Source of the DNA: Pachyseris speciosa
Lineage: Eukaryota > Cnidaria > Anthozoa > Scleractinia > Pachyseridae
NCBI GenBank assembly: GCA_016490735.1
Contig: JAEMWC010000279.1
Span: 289,501-353,500, forward strand
Direction: 5' to 3'
Length of the DNA: 64,000 nt
The notes below the pieces were generated by a model. That model saw nothing but the letters and a program-made list of their open reading frames with translations, made no database searches and had not been told where the DNA came from. Shown in pieces: positions 1 to 11,991 of the stretch; position 1 is the stretch's first letter, and each line of letters opens with the position of its first letter. Made by a program: the position numbers and the translations under genes.

Positions 1-270
1 CTTATTAAAAAGTTGGCGACAAAATATGTAAATTTTGGTGTTATTCTCTGGCCAAAAAACAAGCATTTTGGGCTTTGCTGTTAAACGATCGGTGATATGC
101 AGCGGAATTCTGGTATTGTAGTCGTTATTTTTAGCTTTAATGATTGCTAAAACACAGTTGGTCCTATTCACACAATTATTATGACGTTCTGACAAAATTT
201 AAACAAGAAATAAACCATAAAAGGGAAGCAGTATTTATCGTCACATATGTGTGACGTTGGATGGAAAAGA

Positions 271-440
271 GTTAGTAACGTCTGCGAAGTAGCGCCCAAA
301 TCTTCGTTCCGTACCAAACTTTGAGTACGCGTTATGATTGGCTTGTCAACAAAAGGCTTTTGTTAACTAGCCAATCATAACGCTTACTCAAATTCTGTAC
401 AGAACAAGGAATTTGGCGCTGCTTCGCAGCCGTTACTAAC
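271..440. repeat. Foldback (MITE-like) element with ~80-bp arms
   Basis: The sequence from 271 (GTTAGTAACG) is the near-perfect reverse complement of the sequence ending at 440 (CGTTACTAAC). The arms meet around position 355. It encodes nothing. It lies just left of the point where the large duplication begins. No clear target duplication was found. Confidence 0.75.
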
Positions 441-772
441 CGGGGTTAGTTTACGTCTACGACGCAGGCTATAAATCGAACTGCTGTTAATTTTCTGGGA
501 TTAAAAACACCAGCCCCGTTCCCAGGGACTAACCTTGTCCCGTCCAGAGAGAGGAGAGACCTTAAGACGAGTCGAGATTAAAAACAAAACAAAACAAAAA
601 CCAGAAAGGGAGTGGTGGGGGGGGGGGGATTGGAAAGTGTGTGCGGTTCGTTCGTACCAAGTGTTACGTCCTGGGGAAAAATGAGGCTAGACATGAGTGG
701 TAACCCTCTCACACACCCAGGGAGTATTTCTGACGTCGTTATTCATAACGTCATTGAAGACAATAACCTTAC

Positions 773-1072
773 CGCGAGGCATCAGTGGCGAGCTTTGTTG
801 TCTAAGCATGTTGTTACGGCGGTTAGGCCTAGTATTTCCGCCTCCGCTCTTCCGGCCATGGTTTCTACATTTTATGGCTGTGAACACCACAACAGGAACA
901 CAAAAACTCGCGGCAACGATGCCGACAGTTGGCCAAAACCACGCCTCTTTATGGAACGGTGGTGCTGCTGTGTCTGGTATAAATGTATTCTCAGTCTCTT
1001 TAGTGGGTTGTACTCCGCTGCCGCTCGTAGGACTAACACTGCTAACGGAAGCGTCTTCAGTGGTTGGCTCAG
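773..1072 (-). CDS. Exon: stalk, transmembrane span and cytoplasmic tail (copy 1)
   Basis: The acceptor (TTTTATAG) lies just above 1072 and the donor GTAAGG just below 773. The 300-nt exon encodes a Ser/Thr/Pro-rich stalk, one hydrophobic span around WPTVGIVAASFCVPVVVF, then a basic stop-transfer stretch (KCRNHGRK). The reading frame stays open past the donor to a stop at 687-689. In copy 2 the same read-through region is frameshifted, which supports use of the donor. Confidence 0.85.
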
Positions 1073-2838
1073 CTATAAAACAAAACAATTTAACGTATAA
1101 AAATTGCAAGAATCGCAAAAGATTGCTACGATATCTACCCCCACCTGGCAATTTAAGGTTTTCAAATGACATAAAACTTAGTCATCAATATTCCCTGAGG
1201 AGGTACCTTTTACATTAAAGTGTTGGGGTGCTGTTCGTTATTCTTTTCATTTATTTTATTATCTTATTTTATTTCTATAATTTGCCATACCACAAATAAC
1301 ATTATTATAATGAAAACAACAAAGATAGAATGGATAGAGGTAACAATGGCGAAGAGGCCTAAAGGAAACTACGTAGCTATCTATTAAAATGTCAGATAGG
1401 GAGTTTTTTAAGGCGTTTAAACCTGAAATACTTACCATAAGATTTACTGTTCGTTCAGTTAGGAATTAAGCCGTTAAAATATATCATATGAAAAGCGCCT
1501 ACATAGTCTTAATTAGAGTACCTCATAGGAGTAAAAAGGCGTTTTGAACACGAGCACGAAACAAGGTCCTTGAACCTTTTCGGAGTTCCTTTTGGATCTT
1601 TTTGGAAGCTCAGACCGAAAGCAAAGGAAATCATATCAATTAACAAAGATATGTAAAGAGATAATCGGATACCAATTCATGTCTTCGAGAAAGCAAACTG
1701 GTTATGAAGAGGAAGTTTAGACGTACATGGAACCCACTTTTCGTCTGGGATACACAGCCGGTCATGCTCCGTGGTGCAAGGTCTATCCTCCCTTTCAAAG
1801 ACACCACAGGGTGGAGAACACTCAGTACACCCACCATTCTCTCCTACAAAGTCGCTAAAGTAATTTCCCTCTGCACAGCCTTGGCAAACCGTAGGAGAGA
1901 ATACCGTGCAGTTTTTTATCACTTTCGGATTACCAGGGAGGCAGTTGGAATTCTGATCACAGCTATAATGAGAAAAATAACAATGATGAAGCGAAGTAAT
2001 AGAAACAACACAACATAATCATCTAATATATCATGATTCGTTATTTTATGACGCGCTGAAGTACCATTGACTCCAAAGGGTCCACAGTTTTCTGTGTATT
2101 CCTTTGCAGCAGTAGTGATTGGATTGCTTGTTTTATTTGGTAGAATATTCCTTATCTGTAGAGACCTTTTTAATAGATTTCTCTTTTCCCTGGGAACACC
2201 AGACTAAAGGTAGACTGGAGAAATTTGGGCAAGAAGTGTTAGCGATGCCGTATTGATGTGGATGTGATGTTTGAGAAATTAAAAATCACAACTATTTCAA
2301 TTTTTCTTGACCATTTGTAGACACAAAATGCTTATTTGTAAAGCTCTTTATTTGCCTGACGTTTATGAGCTCTATCACTGATCGTGACGAGAAAAACCCC
2401 TGAAGATGTTATATTTGCTTTGTTTTGCTCACAAAACCGCATTTTGCACTGACTCAATCAGTCTGCTTTATTCCAACTGCTGCTTGGTATCAGTATCCAC
2501 ATACAAATGATCTTTACTCTCCTCCACATATTAATAATCGAGGGCTGAAATCAGGTTATCGTCTCGATTTTATTATGCATCCATTTGATCGGGAACAATA
2601 TTATACTTTTTAATAAGGTTACTGCCCTTACTGAGAAGTGAAGCTTAAACACTTACAAGGTGCATCGTTCGAATCCCGTAGTATTGGAGTAATCGTACCC
2701 AGGCCAACATGCCTCGCAAACCGTGTTCGTTTTCTCTGTACACGGATCCTTGACGCCAAAGCCCAGTGGGCATCCTGCGCACTCATTACATGACGTCCCG
2801 TTCCAATAATGCGAAACAGGACAAGTAGGTGTGGCCAA
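773..2838 (-). CDS. TNF receptor superfamily gene, copy 1 (receptor exons, 3' part outside window)
   Basis: This minus-strand gene body has three exons: CRD1 2838-2657, CRD2 1962-1727 and stalk/TM/tail 1072-773. It would encode a type I membrane receptor binding TNF-like ligands through cysteine-rich repeats. All junctions have AG acceptors and GT donors, and phases match (0 in; 2; 1; 1 out). Relative to copy 2 the CRD2 exon is 9 nt shorter, so the frame is kept. The death-domain exons found for copy 2 are not seen between 1 and 773, so they should lie left of the window or be lost. Leader exons a, b and e at 6.3-12.3 kb are candidate first exons. No stop or frameshift is seen within the exons. 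The TNFR assignment is firm; the exact family member is not recognised. Confidence 0.85.
1727..1962 (-). CDS. Exon: second cysteine-rich TNFR region (copy 1)
   Basis: The 236-nt exon lies between acceptor TTATAG and donor GTACGT. It begins with one base completing the codon left by CRD1 and gives CDQNSNCLPG, then ten further cysteines in TNFR spacing ending in TTEHDRLC. Copy 2 has the stronger donor GTAAGT at the equivalent position and three extra codons near the 3' end. Confidence 0.85.
2657..2838 (-). CDS. Exon: first cysteine-rich TNFR region (copy 1)
   Basis: The acceptor TTGCAG precedes 2838 and the donor GTAAGT follows 2657. The 182-nt exon is read from phase 0 and shows the TNFR pattern with motifs CNECAGCPLGFGV and TNTVCEACWPGYDY. 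Two N-glycosylation sequons (NGT, NTT) are visible. The phase-0 entry matches the phase-0 exit of the leader exons upstream. Confidence 0.88.
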
Positions 2839-2862
2839 CTGCAAAGTAACAGAATTTCGCAT

Positions 2863-5800
2863 AACTTTCGGAGGTGATCATTGTTATAAGAATTTCTAGT
2901 ATTATCAACTGATCGAGTTTATAACTACATTCACCGTAAAGAGGGACAGCTTTTGAATGTACTTACAGTGGCCAAGTTACCATACAAAGCTATACAAACT
3001 CATTTGACAACACGAAAAATTCGTTTTCACTCTCCACAGTTTCCCGCCTTAGAAAGTACCCCACCCCCAACCCGCCTGAACATTATTGTGGACTCTTTCT
3101 CCTCGGCCAGCGGTAATAATAGGATTTGAAAACGCGGTTACTAAGCTGCCATACATTTTTCGTGACGATTGGGACATTGCAACTTACCCAAATGGCTAAT
3201 AGGACGTTTGGAACGAAATTGTAGGAGGAAATGGGTTGTCGAACACTTCATCGATGTGCAGGAAATTTCCGAAGTTCATGCAATGGACTTTCGATCAAAG
3301 CCGGCTGCTCGCCCAGACGATTCCTACAAGACTGACGATGCTATAATCGCACACCACAAAAAGGTACATAACAACATTATTTCTGCCTTGTTTATCATTA
3401 TCTTTTGTTTCTCAGCACCAAACGAGAAGTAAATTTTTCTCAGTTTTCCGTTAGTGCATGTATGCGTGTGAAAGTTAATGCTGTCTATTTAAATCCTTCC
3501 TTGTTCTCTTCTCTAATTTGAATTCCGTTCGCGCGCTTTGTCTGAGGAAAAAACGTTCGACCGCTGGCAGTCTCTAGAGAGCTTAAACATGACGTCACGG
3601 GGGCCATGTTGGTGTTCCAAACTAAACCTCTGGGAATTGCACTCTATTTTTATACAGATACTTTCTTTTGTAGTCACGTGAATAAAAACGCTCTATTGTT
3701 CAGCTGAGACTCGGTAAATTTTGTTGAATTTTGGTAAATATTCACCAATATTTTACTTTGCCTTCGGGCGAATAAATGTTTCTATAACAACTTTTACGTG
3801 TAGCTCTTTTTAAAGAGAACACTTGTAAATAGTATTTGTTGTGGTATTACAAAGAACATTATTATCTGACTGTATAAGAAGCTCTTTTGAATGGAATTAG
3901 GCACACATTTTAAGATTTGCATTTGGCCGAAGTCTCAAGCCGGCCAATTACTGCTGGTCAAAATGATTTGATAACCTTTCAATGCACAGCTCTACAGGAC
4001 AGCACTAACTATTACACAGAGTTTACCGAGGCTTTTATTTATTTATTTTTAATGTCGGAGGTCGGTAAACAGTAAACGGAAACTGAAAATACACCAACGT
4101 TCCGCATTTCGAAAACAACTCATTACACCAACAAAAGCTTGTCAAAACCTCATTAGCGCGTTCTTTGGCTTTCGGCAAAATAAATTAACGCAGTGGCCAT
4201 TCGTACGGCACCTTCGACTTTTTACTCTTTTTTCGGAAATATTTAATGTTTGTTTAGCTTATTAAGCGATATTACTGAGAGCTGTGGATTTGATTCATAC
4301 TAATTTGTCCAGTTTGTACATATGCGAACGACTCATTTCGCGATAGAAAATCAAAGTCCACGTACGAATAGTCACTACTTTAAACAAAAGTGTTTTCTTG
4401 TATAAGGTACTCTCTGACCTGCGTTATCACATGAGGGAAAGGCGAACGTATCGTCTCCTTGTGTGGCAGGGAAGAGCACTTACTGGGTGGTAATTTTAAT
4501 ACTGCGCTAACATCGCCTCAAATGATTTGTGGCAAGCATGTGATAAGGGCTTATCTTAAATACCATTTTAATCCTTTTAAACAACTAGACCAGCTATTTA
4601 AAAAGAGATAAAAGTTTGTAGCAGCACACTTGAATCTGCTTCCCTGGCCGGTATGATTGTTGAAGCCTTTAATTTTATATCACTATAATGGGGAAGTGTT
4701 TTTGGTCATTAACTCTCCATAACTAATAATAAAATAGGATAGGTTTTATTACCCTATAAAATGACATTCTTCTGCAAGGAATTCGTCAAAAAAGTTCGTA
4801 AAAGTATTTAAGCCCGTCTATCTTTGGTGTCTGTCCTCACCTACTTAAGATTTTGCTAAGCCGCATCATAAAATAGGACTTATACATTGCTGTTTTTAGT
4901 GTTAAAGTGACTGATTGAATTGAATGTGACAAAGAATATAAAGATTGTAATATATAGTTGTTGGGTGGCCAGCTCTACAGGTCATGTGAATTTTCAAATA
5001 AAACTCACACTGGAATGTTCTCATAAATACAAAAAATGGAAAGTGGGAATGTTAGCGATTCACGATCCGCTGTGTTTAAGCCGGAATTGTTTTCAAAAGA
5101 AATAAAAATGTTCAAACGGATTTCCGCGTCCTACCAAAATATCCAAACTCAAGTTCGTTACACATGCCATATCGCATGTCACGTTGTGAAGCTCCTGCTT
5201 AGCGAAATGCCACCAAGCATAAACTGTACATGTATTGGGGAAAATAATTTTGTGACCAAAATTAACGCGCAAGACGCATTTAGCTTGCGGGGGCAATTTT
5301 TGTCGCGCCAGAATTATCCAAATTTCACTCGACTAATTCAAATGTTATATTCCTAAGCAAAGAGCAAGTGGTCTAGGGTTTTAATTTGAAAGTTACTCAC
5401 ATTTGATTCCGTGGTACGTTCAGTCCAGATGCTTGCTAATGACATCAATAACGTGAAAGTTCGTAAGTCTTTGAACCTTTTCCTTCCCCTAAGGATTACA
5501 ATTCTTTCCATTGTTGTTCCATTGGGTCTAAAGCAACCTACTGCGTATATATCAGAAAACCGTGGAGAAATAATGGCAATCAAAGAATGTATTTTAGGCC
5601 AAAAAATTACTGCTGTTTAGCCAAAGATATCATTAAATTATTTTATTTTAGTCGTAAGGAAACTTTATTTATTCATGGTTAAGATTTAAAGCTGCAAGCT
5701 TGTGGGGCCGTGTGGCCGTGTCGCAACAAACAAATGTTACGTTCGTTTAGACTACCGGAATATCTGTGTTCTTAGAATGGCTATTAATGCACCAAATAAA

Positions 5801-6340
5801 ATCTATTAAATCCATAGGGACGGGCTCCTCCTCGACATAATCTCGGATCCCACTGCATTGGTGCATGGCGCGGTGAAATTTATAAACAGACAGTTATTGC
5901 AAGTTCAGCCGAAAGTTTTTGTAACCATTAATTGGTTTCGCATTAGTCTCATTGCAAGTTGTTTGATGAGCTGAAAATTGTTTGCCAACGTTATTTACAA
6001 ACAGTGTTTAAGTAAGTGATTCGTAGCCTCAGGAATAGTTTGTATCGATCAGTCCCACCATTAAGTTAAACGCACTATATTCAAAACACACTTGAAACAG
6101 TGCTTACTCACGATAATTGATTAAAAAGTCAACAGAAGCTATAGATAAGAGAGCATCGCTGAGTAGCTATTTGTAAATAGTCACGAACTGTAAAACTCTT
6201 GATAAAGACACACAAGTTCGGCTGTGTTCGCAGGCTACTGAATCACACAGCATCGTTTCAAAACATTTAACTAAAGGACGTACAGGATGGGACCTTAAAA
6301 CGAAACCAAACGCAGTTTGCAAAATCAGTAAACAAAACTT
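2863..6340 (-). other. Long 5' intron region of copy 1, no exon recognised
   Basis: This is AT-rich DNA between CRD1 and leader exon a, well conserved in copy 2 (about 20.8-24.8 kb). Small frames here (3169-3432, 4920-5620) have no family resemblance. They are conserved between copies no better than surrounding DNA. Confidence 0.6.
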
Positions 6341-6342
6341 AC

Positions 6343-6390
6343 CGTGGAAAAGTAAAGTGAGCCAAAACACAACCAAGACAGCCAGAACAT
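6343..6390 (-). CDS. Leader exon a, copy 1 (signal-peptide first exon)
   Basis: ATG at 6390 opens 16 codons, MFWLSWLCFGSLYFST, ending exactly at donor GTAAGT in phase 0. This suits direct splicing to the phase-0 CRD1 exon 3.5 kb downstream. The peptide is hydrophobic and ends in small residues, as expected for a signal peptide. A longer overlapping frame (6167-6439) is also hydrophobic but leaves phase 1 at the same donor and so does not fit. An AT-rich TATTTAA lies about 30 bp upstream. Confidence 0.6.
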
Positions 6391-6626
6391 GATGTACGAG
6401 ACTTTGCTGATTAAATATGCGAAGAGAATGATTGCGCAAAAAGAAACAGAATACGAGACGACTTCCTGATAAAGAAAAAGAATACTATATATTTCCGCTG
6501 AAATGTATCCGTTATGTCGGAATCATTTGAGCGTTTTAGCGGATTGTCGCCCGCAAATGAGTGATAATGGGTGCTCAATTCGCGTAAACACATCTCGCCA
6601 CGGATTCACAGATTGATCTCTCCAAC

Positions 6627-6680
6627 CTGTTCAAACTTTTGAGTCTGTGGATGAAAGTACTCTTGTGTGACCACAATAGA
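6627..6680 (+). repeat. Single unit of the ~106-bp minisatellite motif
   Basis: The sequence AACTTTTGAGTCTGTGGATG followed by a related tail matches the start of the tandem units at 16.86-17.4 kb. The same solitary copy occurs at about 25107-25160. Confidence 0.6.
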
Positions 6681-7830
6681 CTACGAATACCGCTATGTCT
6701 TATCGCCGCTGGTCACTAGACAGACGATATTCGTTCTTTCTTAAGCCTTCACCAGTTGTTTGATTATACCACACAGCTTGTTTTGACTAAGTGTCACCAT
6801 TAAAGTCATGACCTCGTATCTTTATTAGGGCGGCATTTTATTTTCAACACGAAAAGCTGGAATTTAATCGTATATTATCGTATGTATCTTGTGGCGCGCC
6901 AAAGAAGAACAGGGAAGGAGTGACTGATCAACAGTTTATATTTTCACTTGTGTCGCTTTCTTACAGACCGTGATTTTATATCATATCTTTCGTGGTGGTC
7001 TTAAAGAAGCCTGGGATCAAGCGTCTGGCGAACAACTAAAAGGAAACAGGTCACCAAGAGCATGTTCGCATTTTTAGCCCCTCCCAATGTCTACACAGTC
7101 GTTACATGTACAACTTCTCAGAGTTATTAAAAACAAATCCTAAGCGGACTCAGACATTGTCATTAAGCAATTATTAAATCAACGCCAAAAGAGCAGCGCG
7201 TCGGATGCAAAAACAATAAGCAAACGCTTGACACTGCCGTTTAACATGCTTCGATAACCCTCTTGGTAGATAAGCGGAAAATACTGAATTCAGAATATTT
7301 CCGGAAAAAAATGGTTCAAGTAAGGGTCAGTGAATATTCTTTATGTTTGTTACGCTGCCAATTGTCTGGATACGCGGATAATCTAGCCAGACCGCTCATC
7401 TGGGCAACAAGCGTCTTCAGTGAGTTCAAACGAATATATTTTCAGTTTATTATCAAACTCTTCCTTCGGGATAAGTGCACGTGCTTAAACCTGACTCGGT
7501 AACTGCCGTTTGATAGGAATTGCAAGAGGAATGGCGCCACCTGCGTCTGTTAGTCTCCAGTATATCCCGAAGTGGAGTGCCTTCCGCAATGAGTGAAGGA
7601 GAAATTTAGAACATGTTTACAGTAGTTTCTCCTCGGACAGTTTGCCTCTGAAAACTGAACGCGACGAAATGACTTCATTTACATTCATTGCTATCATACA
7701 TGTATGCGGATGGGCATCTTTTGTCCAAAACCTTAAAATACCGAAATCTTTGATCGCTGGAGAGAGAGGTTACTTTAAACTTCAATTCAAGTTATGATCA
7801 AAGACGAAGTGAAATATAAAGATCACATAC

Positions 7831-7878
7831 CGATATTGTGAGGTCCGAAAGCACCAACACCAATATCGCTATAATCAT
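7831..7878 (-). CDS. Leader exon b, copy 1
   Basis: The 16 codons MIIAILVLVLSDLTIS run from ATG at 7878 to donor GTATGT below 7831, phase 0. Three further near-identical copies occur at 26306, 35849 and 38518. In this copy the upstream promoter was replaced by a G-run element starting about 90 bp away, so the NF-kB-type site of the later copies is missing. Confidence 0.6.
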
Positions 7879-7964
7879 GATGTGCGTTTCTTTAAACGTG
7901 CGTGTGAGTAGGATGGACTTTGGCTTGTTTGCAACGTGGCTAAGGCGCGCACATTGAAGGAAAT

Positions 7965-8277
7965 GGGAAGGGGGGGGGGGGGTTCTCCCAGAAAAATTGG
8001 GCGGGGTGTGAGGCCCGCTTCCTGAAACCCTTACCCTATTTCAGACCAAAATCTGCGATTTTCCCTACCCTATTTCAGACCTATTTCACGTACACAGTTG
8101 GCGTAAACATAATTAAAAGACAAAAAAGGAAGGGCTTTTGTTGATGGTCTTATCGGCTAAAGATGAAGAAGTAGCTTCTTCTAAAAAATAGACCCAATTC
8201 AAGACAAAAGCGCACAAACCATACCCTATTTCAGACCAAAATGGTCAAAATTAATACACTATTTCAGACCAAAAGTG
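7965..8277 (+). mobile_element. GTACTCCC/CCCTATTTC element, truncated (copy 1)
   Basis: A G-run followed by TTCTCCCAGAAAAATTGGG opens the element. Iterated CCCTATTTCAGACC motifs follow. The usual C-run terminus is absent and the element stops directly at TGATTCGATC. Comparison with 38.6-39.4 kb shows that about 0.7 kb, including leader exon c, is missing here. Confidence 0.7.
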
Positions 8278-8297
8278 ATTCGATCATGGAACCGTTC

Positions 8298-8304
8298 TTT
8301 TATA
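8298..8304 (-). promoter_or_regulatory. Orphan TATA box of lost leader exon c (copy 1)
   Basis: TATAAAA on the minus strand lies in DNA matching the promoter of intact exon c at 39.3 kb. The initiator and coding exon that should lie 33 bp downstream are gone, replaced by the neighbouring element. Confidence 0.5.
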
Positions 8305-8788
8305 ATCACGGGAAAAACTAATTGTCATATCTTTCGATAGCCTCCTACGAAAGAATGTCTGCGTACTGAGGAGGCTAATCTTTCGACTGACCGAACCTAG
8401 TTGATAGACAGCATGGTCAAGAGGCGGATGTGCTTCGCCCGTTCAACTGTCACATAAGGTGACTGATGTTTTGAAGTGTTTTTCCGGTGATTTCTGCTGA
8501 CTAAGCACCTGCTGTGCGAAAGAACACTGCACATTTAGAAATCGAGCATTAATTAAATTAAGAATCTAAAAAGGAAGACAGATTTTCTGTGACCAGATAC
8601 TGTGATTTACAGCTGGCGTGTGGAAATCTTTTACTGTATGAAACACAGCATGGATTCCCTCGAGGAGGCGTCGCGCGAATCAAAGAGATTGTCCTCTTTT
8701 TAGCATGTTACTACAGCCGCCCGTTAGCCGCAGAGCCTTCAGATTTTTAATCCACGCACGATTTACGCGTCACTGTATATCTAGGGAT

Positions 8789-9085
8789 TCCCTGCTAGCA
8801 GAGGCCTCTTGTATTCAGCGTACTTGAGAAAAGAGACCTCTGTCATGGGTCGAAACGGTCTTTGTTGAGCATTCGTCGCGGTTTCTTAGCGACCGAACCA
8901 TCACGTGATGTTTTTGGCACGTGATCAAATGACAAACAATACATGGAGCATACGTTTTAAAACCTCCGGCGGTACGTCCACGAGCTCTGACGGCGGCTTG
9001 ATCAAAGACCGTTTCGACCCATGGCAGAGGTCTCCTTTCTCCAGCACGCCGGATACAAGGAAAAGAGGCCTCTGCTAGCAAGGAA
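8789..9085. mobile_element. 297-bp foldback MITE, Mutator-like target duplication (copy 1)
   Basis: The element is flanked by the 10-bp direct repeat ATCTAGGGAT at 8779-8788 and 9086-9095. Its ends are inverted (TGCTAGCAGAGGCCTCTT type), with long internal arms. Copy 3 has a single ATCTAGGGAT at 39827-39836, the empty site. Open frames on both strands here are products of the palindrome. The superfamily call rests on duplication length alone. Confidence 0.85.
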
Positions 9086-10111
9086 ATCTAGGGATCCCTC
9101 AGTCTCGAAAGGTCGACGGAAGAGTTTTCGTTCCCAGAAAATAGTTTACAATTCCATTTCCTATCGATTGGTGGTAGGGTTTCGTGCAAAGAGTCCAATG
9201 TATTTATGCTCCCAACCTTTCCCACCTCAAAATTATTCAAAATCTAAGTGAAATAGTTTGTCGGTCCCGAATATGTTTTCTGGAGTTTTGAGAAACGCGT
9301 GCTAGGGTTTAATTTTGAATTATCCATGCAACTGAGTTGTGTCGTCCCACATCCATAATGCAGTTCAAAGAGACATTTTACCACCTGTGTATCCTTGTCT
9401 ACCAAGTGTCCTCCCTTAATTACAACCCACTTGGCTTAAGTCTGATGACTAACACTCAGTTCTGCTTACGAAAATCATTCAGAAACCTCTCAACATTGTG
9501 CACAGAGAAACAAAAGTTACGTTGTCCGGTTGTCAGACCCTGTCGGTGATGGGCGGTGGGGTTGACTCATACACGAATCTGCAGTTTTACTTATACGCTG
9601 GATATCTAAGTTCGAAAGAACCCGGAAAACAAGGCAGTCCATTGTAATGAATGCCGTTATTTTGTCAAGTTCTTAGGGGTGAGCCCCTTCTCCACACTGT
9701 CTCGAGTCTCGAGTAATGCCGGATAATCTTACATTAGTGGCTCAGCAAGTTCTTTGGTTAACTGTAAATTGTTTGCAAAAGCATCACTTAACAAATAGTG
9801 TTTAAATTATTGATCTCAATGGTCTTTAGAATTGTTTATATAGATGCTTCAGACATTCAAAACGCACTTGAAGGAGTGTTTATCTCTGATAAAAACATTG
9901 AACAGCCAACAGGACTTGTGGATAGGAAACTAATCAGATTTTCCGTGGCTATTGCCTGCAGAGCCGTGTCGCCATTTGCAAACTCAAAATAAACTTAAAC
10001 TTTACAAACTTAAAACTTTGCAAACTTAAAATAAGACAATGAACAACTCCCTGGAATGAGTGTATTAAAAAAGCAAACTGGAGACTCTTTGCAAAAGTAA
10101 TTTTAACTTAC

Positions 10112-10142
10112 AATACAGACAAAACATAATCAGCCAAAACAT
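10112..10142 (-). pseudogene. Leader exon d, decayed (copy 1)
   Basis: ATG at 10142 gives MFWLIMFCLY and reaches GTAAGT in phase 1, so it cannot join the phase-0 CRD1 exon. The third-block copy has lost the ATG but would leave phase 0 at its donor. The exon seems to be an old leader that has decayed differently in each copy. Confidence 0.35.
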
Positions 10143-10960
10143 GTTACCTAAGATCTTTCTGATAATTAAAATTTACAAAGAGATAAGAAATAACCTTGTA
10201 ACGGAACAACGGCCGGGAGAGAGAGAGTTAAATACTGTTAAGTGATTAATATTATCATTACACCGGATTTCCGTCGCTAAATCCGTTTTAAATATGGTAT
10301 TTGAACGGTTTAACAGGTGCAGATAAGACCCAAATAATCGCTGACAATAGAGTGACAACGGCTTCTTAACAGGCTTCTTAAGTAATTTGCTTACACAACT
10401 GAAATCAACACTTTGAGTGTGTCTTCATTACAAATCTTTGGATGAAAATATAACTGTGAGCAGTAAAATGAAAGCTATGGACTGCCAATGACAGCGTCGC
10501 TTATCTTTCTCCGCCATCGGAGAGGTTCGTGATAATTTTGCTTATTAAATTCCTTTTTGCTTGCTTATACCCCATGGATAGTTTTGACTGAATGTAACTG
10601 TTAAAGTCGTGACCCTCTTTCTTTTCCAAATAAACATAGTTCGCTGTTTGTGTGGTCACAACAAAGAATCGAGTTGCGGTTGATTGATTTTGATGTTAGT
10701 CCAGTCCACGCGAAAGTTGCCTTGTGATTGTAGCCAATTGAGAGATCTACGGAAGCGTTAGAGTAGCACCTTTGTTTTTAACGACTGAAAGATCGTGCTC
10801 ATGCAGAAAATGTTCCTGTAAAAATAACAGGAACTGGTTATGAAGTGAACAAAGCAATTCTCATAATACAGGCAAGAAAAGACAAGATATCTTTATATTA
10901 TTACTAGGGTAGCTCATTAGCAATCTAATGAAATGGCAGTTTTCGAGCCTTTTTTAAAAT

Positions 10961-11425
10961 TTAGCGTAAAAGGGCCAATTTGATTTGTATAACATAGGGT
11001 GTTTCATAAGCCTTTTACCTCAAAGGGTGGTCGGCTATAAGCAAGACTGTTTTTAATAACGCGTTTTAACCTTTTAGCCTTTCAAAATGTCCACATTTTA
11101 AACTTTGAAAATTTGCTACACTTCATCACAGGAATGAGTCAGCTCATTTATTCAAAAGGTTTCATTTAGAATCAAACACAAGAACCAATTTAAGCGTAAA
11201 AGGGCCAATTTAATTTGCACAACAATTGGTGTTTCATGCGCCTTTTACCCCGAAGGGTGGTCGGCTATAAGCAAGACTCTGTTTTTAATAACGCGTTTTA
11301 ACCTTTTAACCTTCCAAAATGTCCACAATTTATAATTAAACTTTGCCGAATTTGCAACGCTTCACCACAGGATGAATCAGCTCATTTATAATTTATTCGA
11401 AAGGTTTCATCTAGAATCAAAATAC
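10961..11425. repeat. Tandem dimer of a ~230-bp unit (copy 1)
   Basis: Two adjacent units each start near AGCGTAAAAGGGCCAATTT and contain GGGTGGTCGGCTATAAGC and ACGCGTTTTAACCTTTTA. They are clearly diverged from each other. The same dimer is present in copies 2 and 3, so the unit doubled before the large duplications. Confidence 0.8.
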
Positions 11426-11557
11426 TTAGTCCTTCGCCATGCTGCGCGATCTCGTCCTAAAGAAGGTGAATAGCCAATGAAGATTTGAACTGATCGCTTG
11501 CTAAACAGCATCACAGATTTCAACCTCACCAGCGTCTCAAGCAGCAGGTTAGAATCC

Positions 11558-11991
11558 CGGGGGGGGGGGGGGGGGGGGGAGGGTACTCCCAGAAAAATTG
11601 GGTGGGAGTGTGCGGCCCGCTTTCTGAAACCCTTACCCTATTTCAGACCAAAATATGCGATTTTCTCCTCCCTATTTCAGACCTGACCAAACATTTGATA
11701 TCCTACAGACCTATTTCAGACCTGTTTCAGACCTATTTAACGTACACGGTTGGCGTAAACATAATTTGAGAACGGCTTTTGTTGATGGCCTTATCGCCTG
11801 ATGATGAAGAAGTAGCTTCTTCGGAAAACATGCCCAATCCAAGACTAGAGAGCACAAACCATATCCTATTTCAGACCAAAATGGTCAAAATCGATACCCT
11901 GTTCCATACTGAAACAAAAACCATACCCTTTGGGGCCGCACATGCCTATACAGTTCATATAAAAGAGTACCCCCCCCCCCCCCCCCCCCCC
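11558..11991 (+). mobile_element. GTACTCCC/CCCTATTTC element, B type (copy 1)
   Basis: A G-run terminus, CTCCCAGAAAAATTGGG, repeated CCCTATTTCAGACC motifs and a closing GAGTACCCC C-run make a ~430-bp element with G/C-run inverted ends. Its left flank (TTAGAATCC) matches the flank of element A in copy 3, while its body and right flank match element B there. This suggests a recombinant. Confidence 0.8.

Noticed and set aside
612..1218. Three overlapping long frames on both strands
   Set aside because: The minus-strand TNFR exon with splice sites and a membrane span explains the region; the plus-strand frames are shadows.
5401..5445. 15-codon ATG frame (MSLASIWTERTTESN) ending at donor GTGAGT in phase 0, repeated at 23879
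   Set aside because: It has the right phase but no hydrophobic core, so it does not look like the other leaders; kept only as a note.
6167..6439. 90-codon minus-strand frame overlapping leader exon a
   Set aside because: Hydrophobic, but it leaves phase 1 at the donor; the 16-codon frame fits the downstream exon.
8815..9251. Opposing frames of 88 and 76 codons, repeated in copy 2
   Set aside because: They lie in the arms of the foldback MITE and its flank; palindromes create paired frames.
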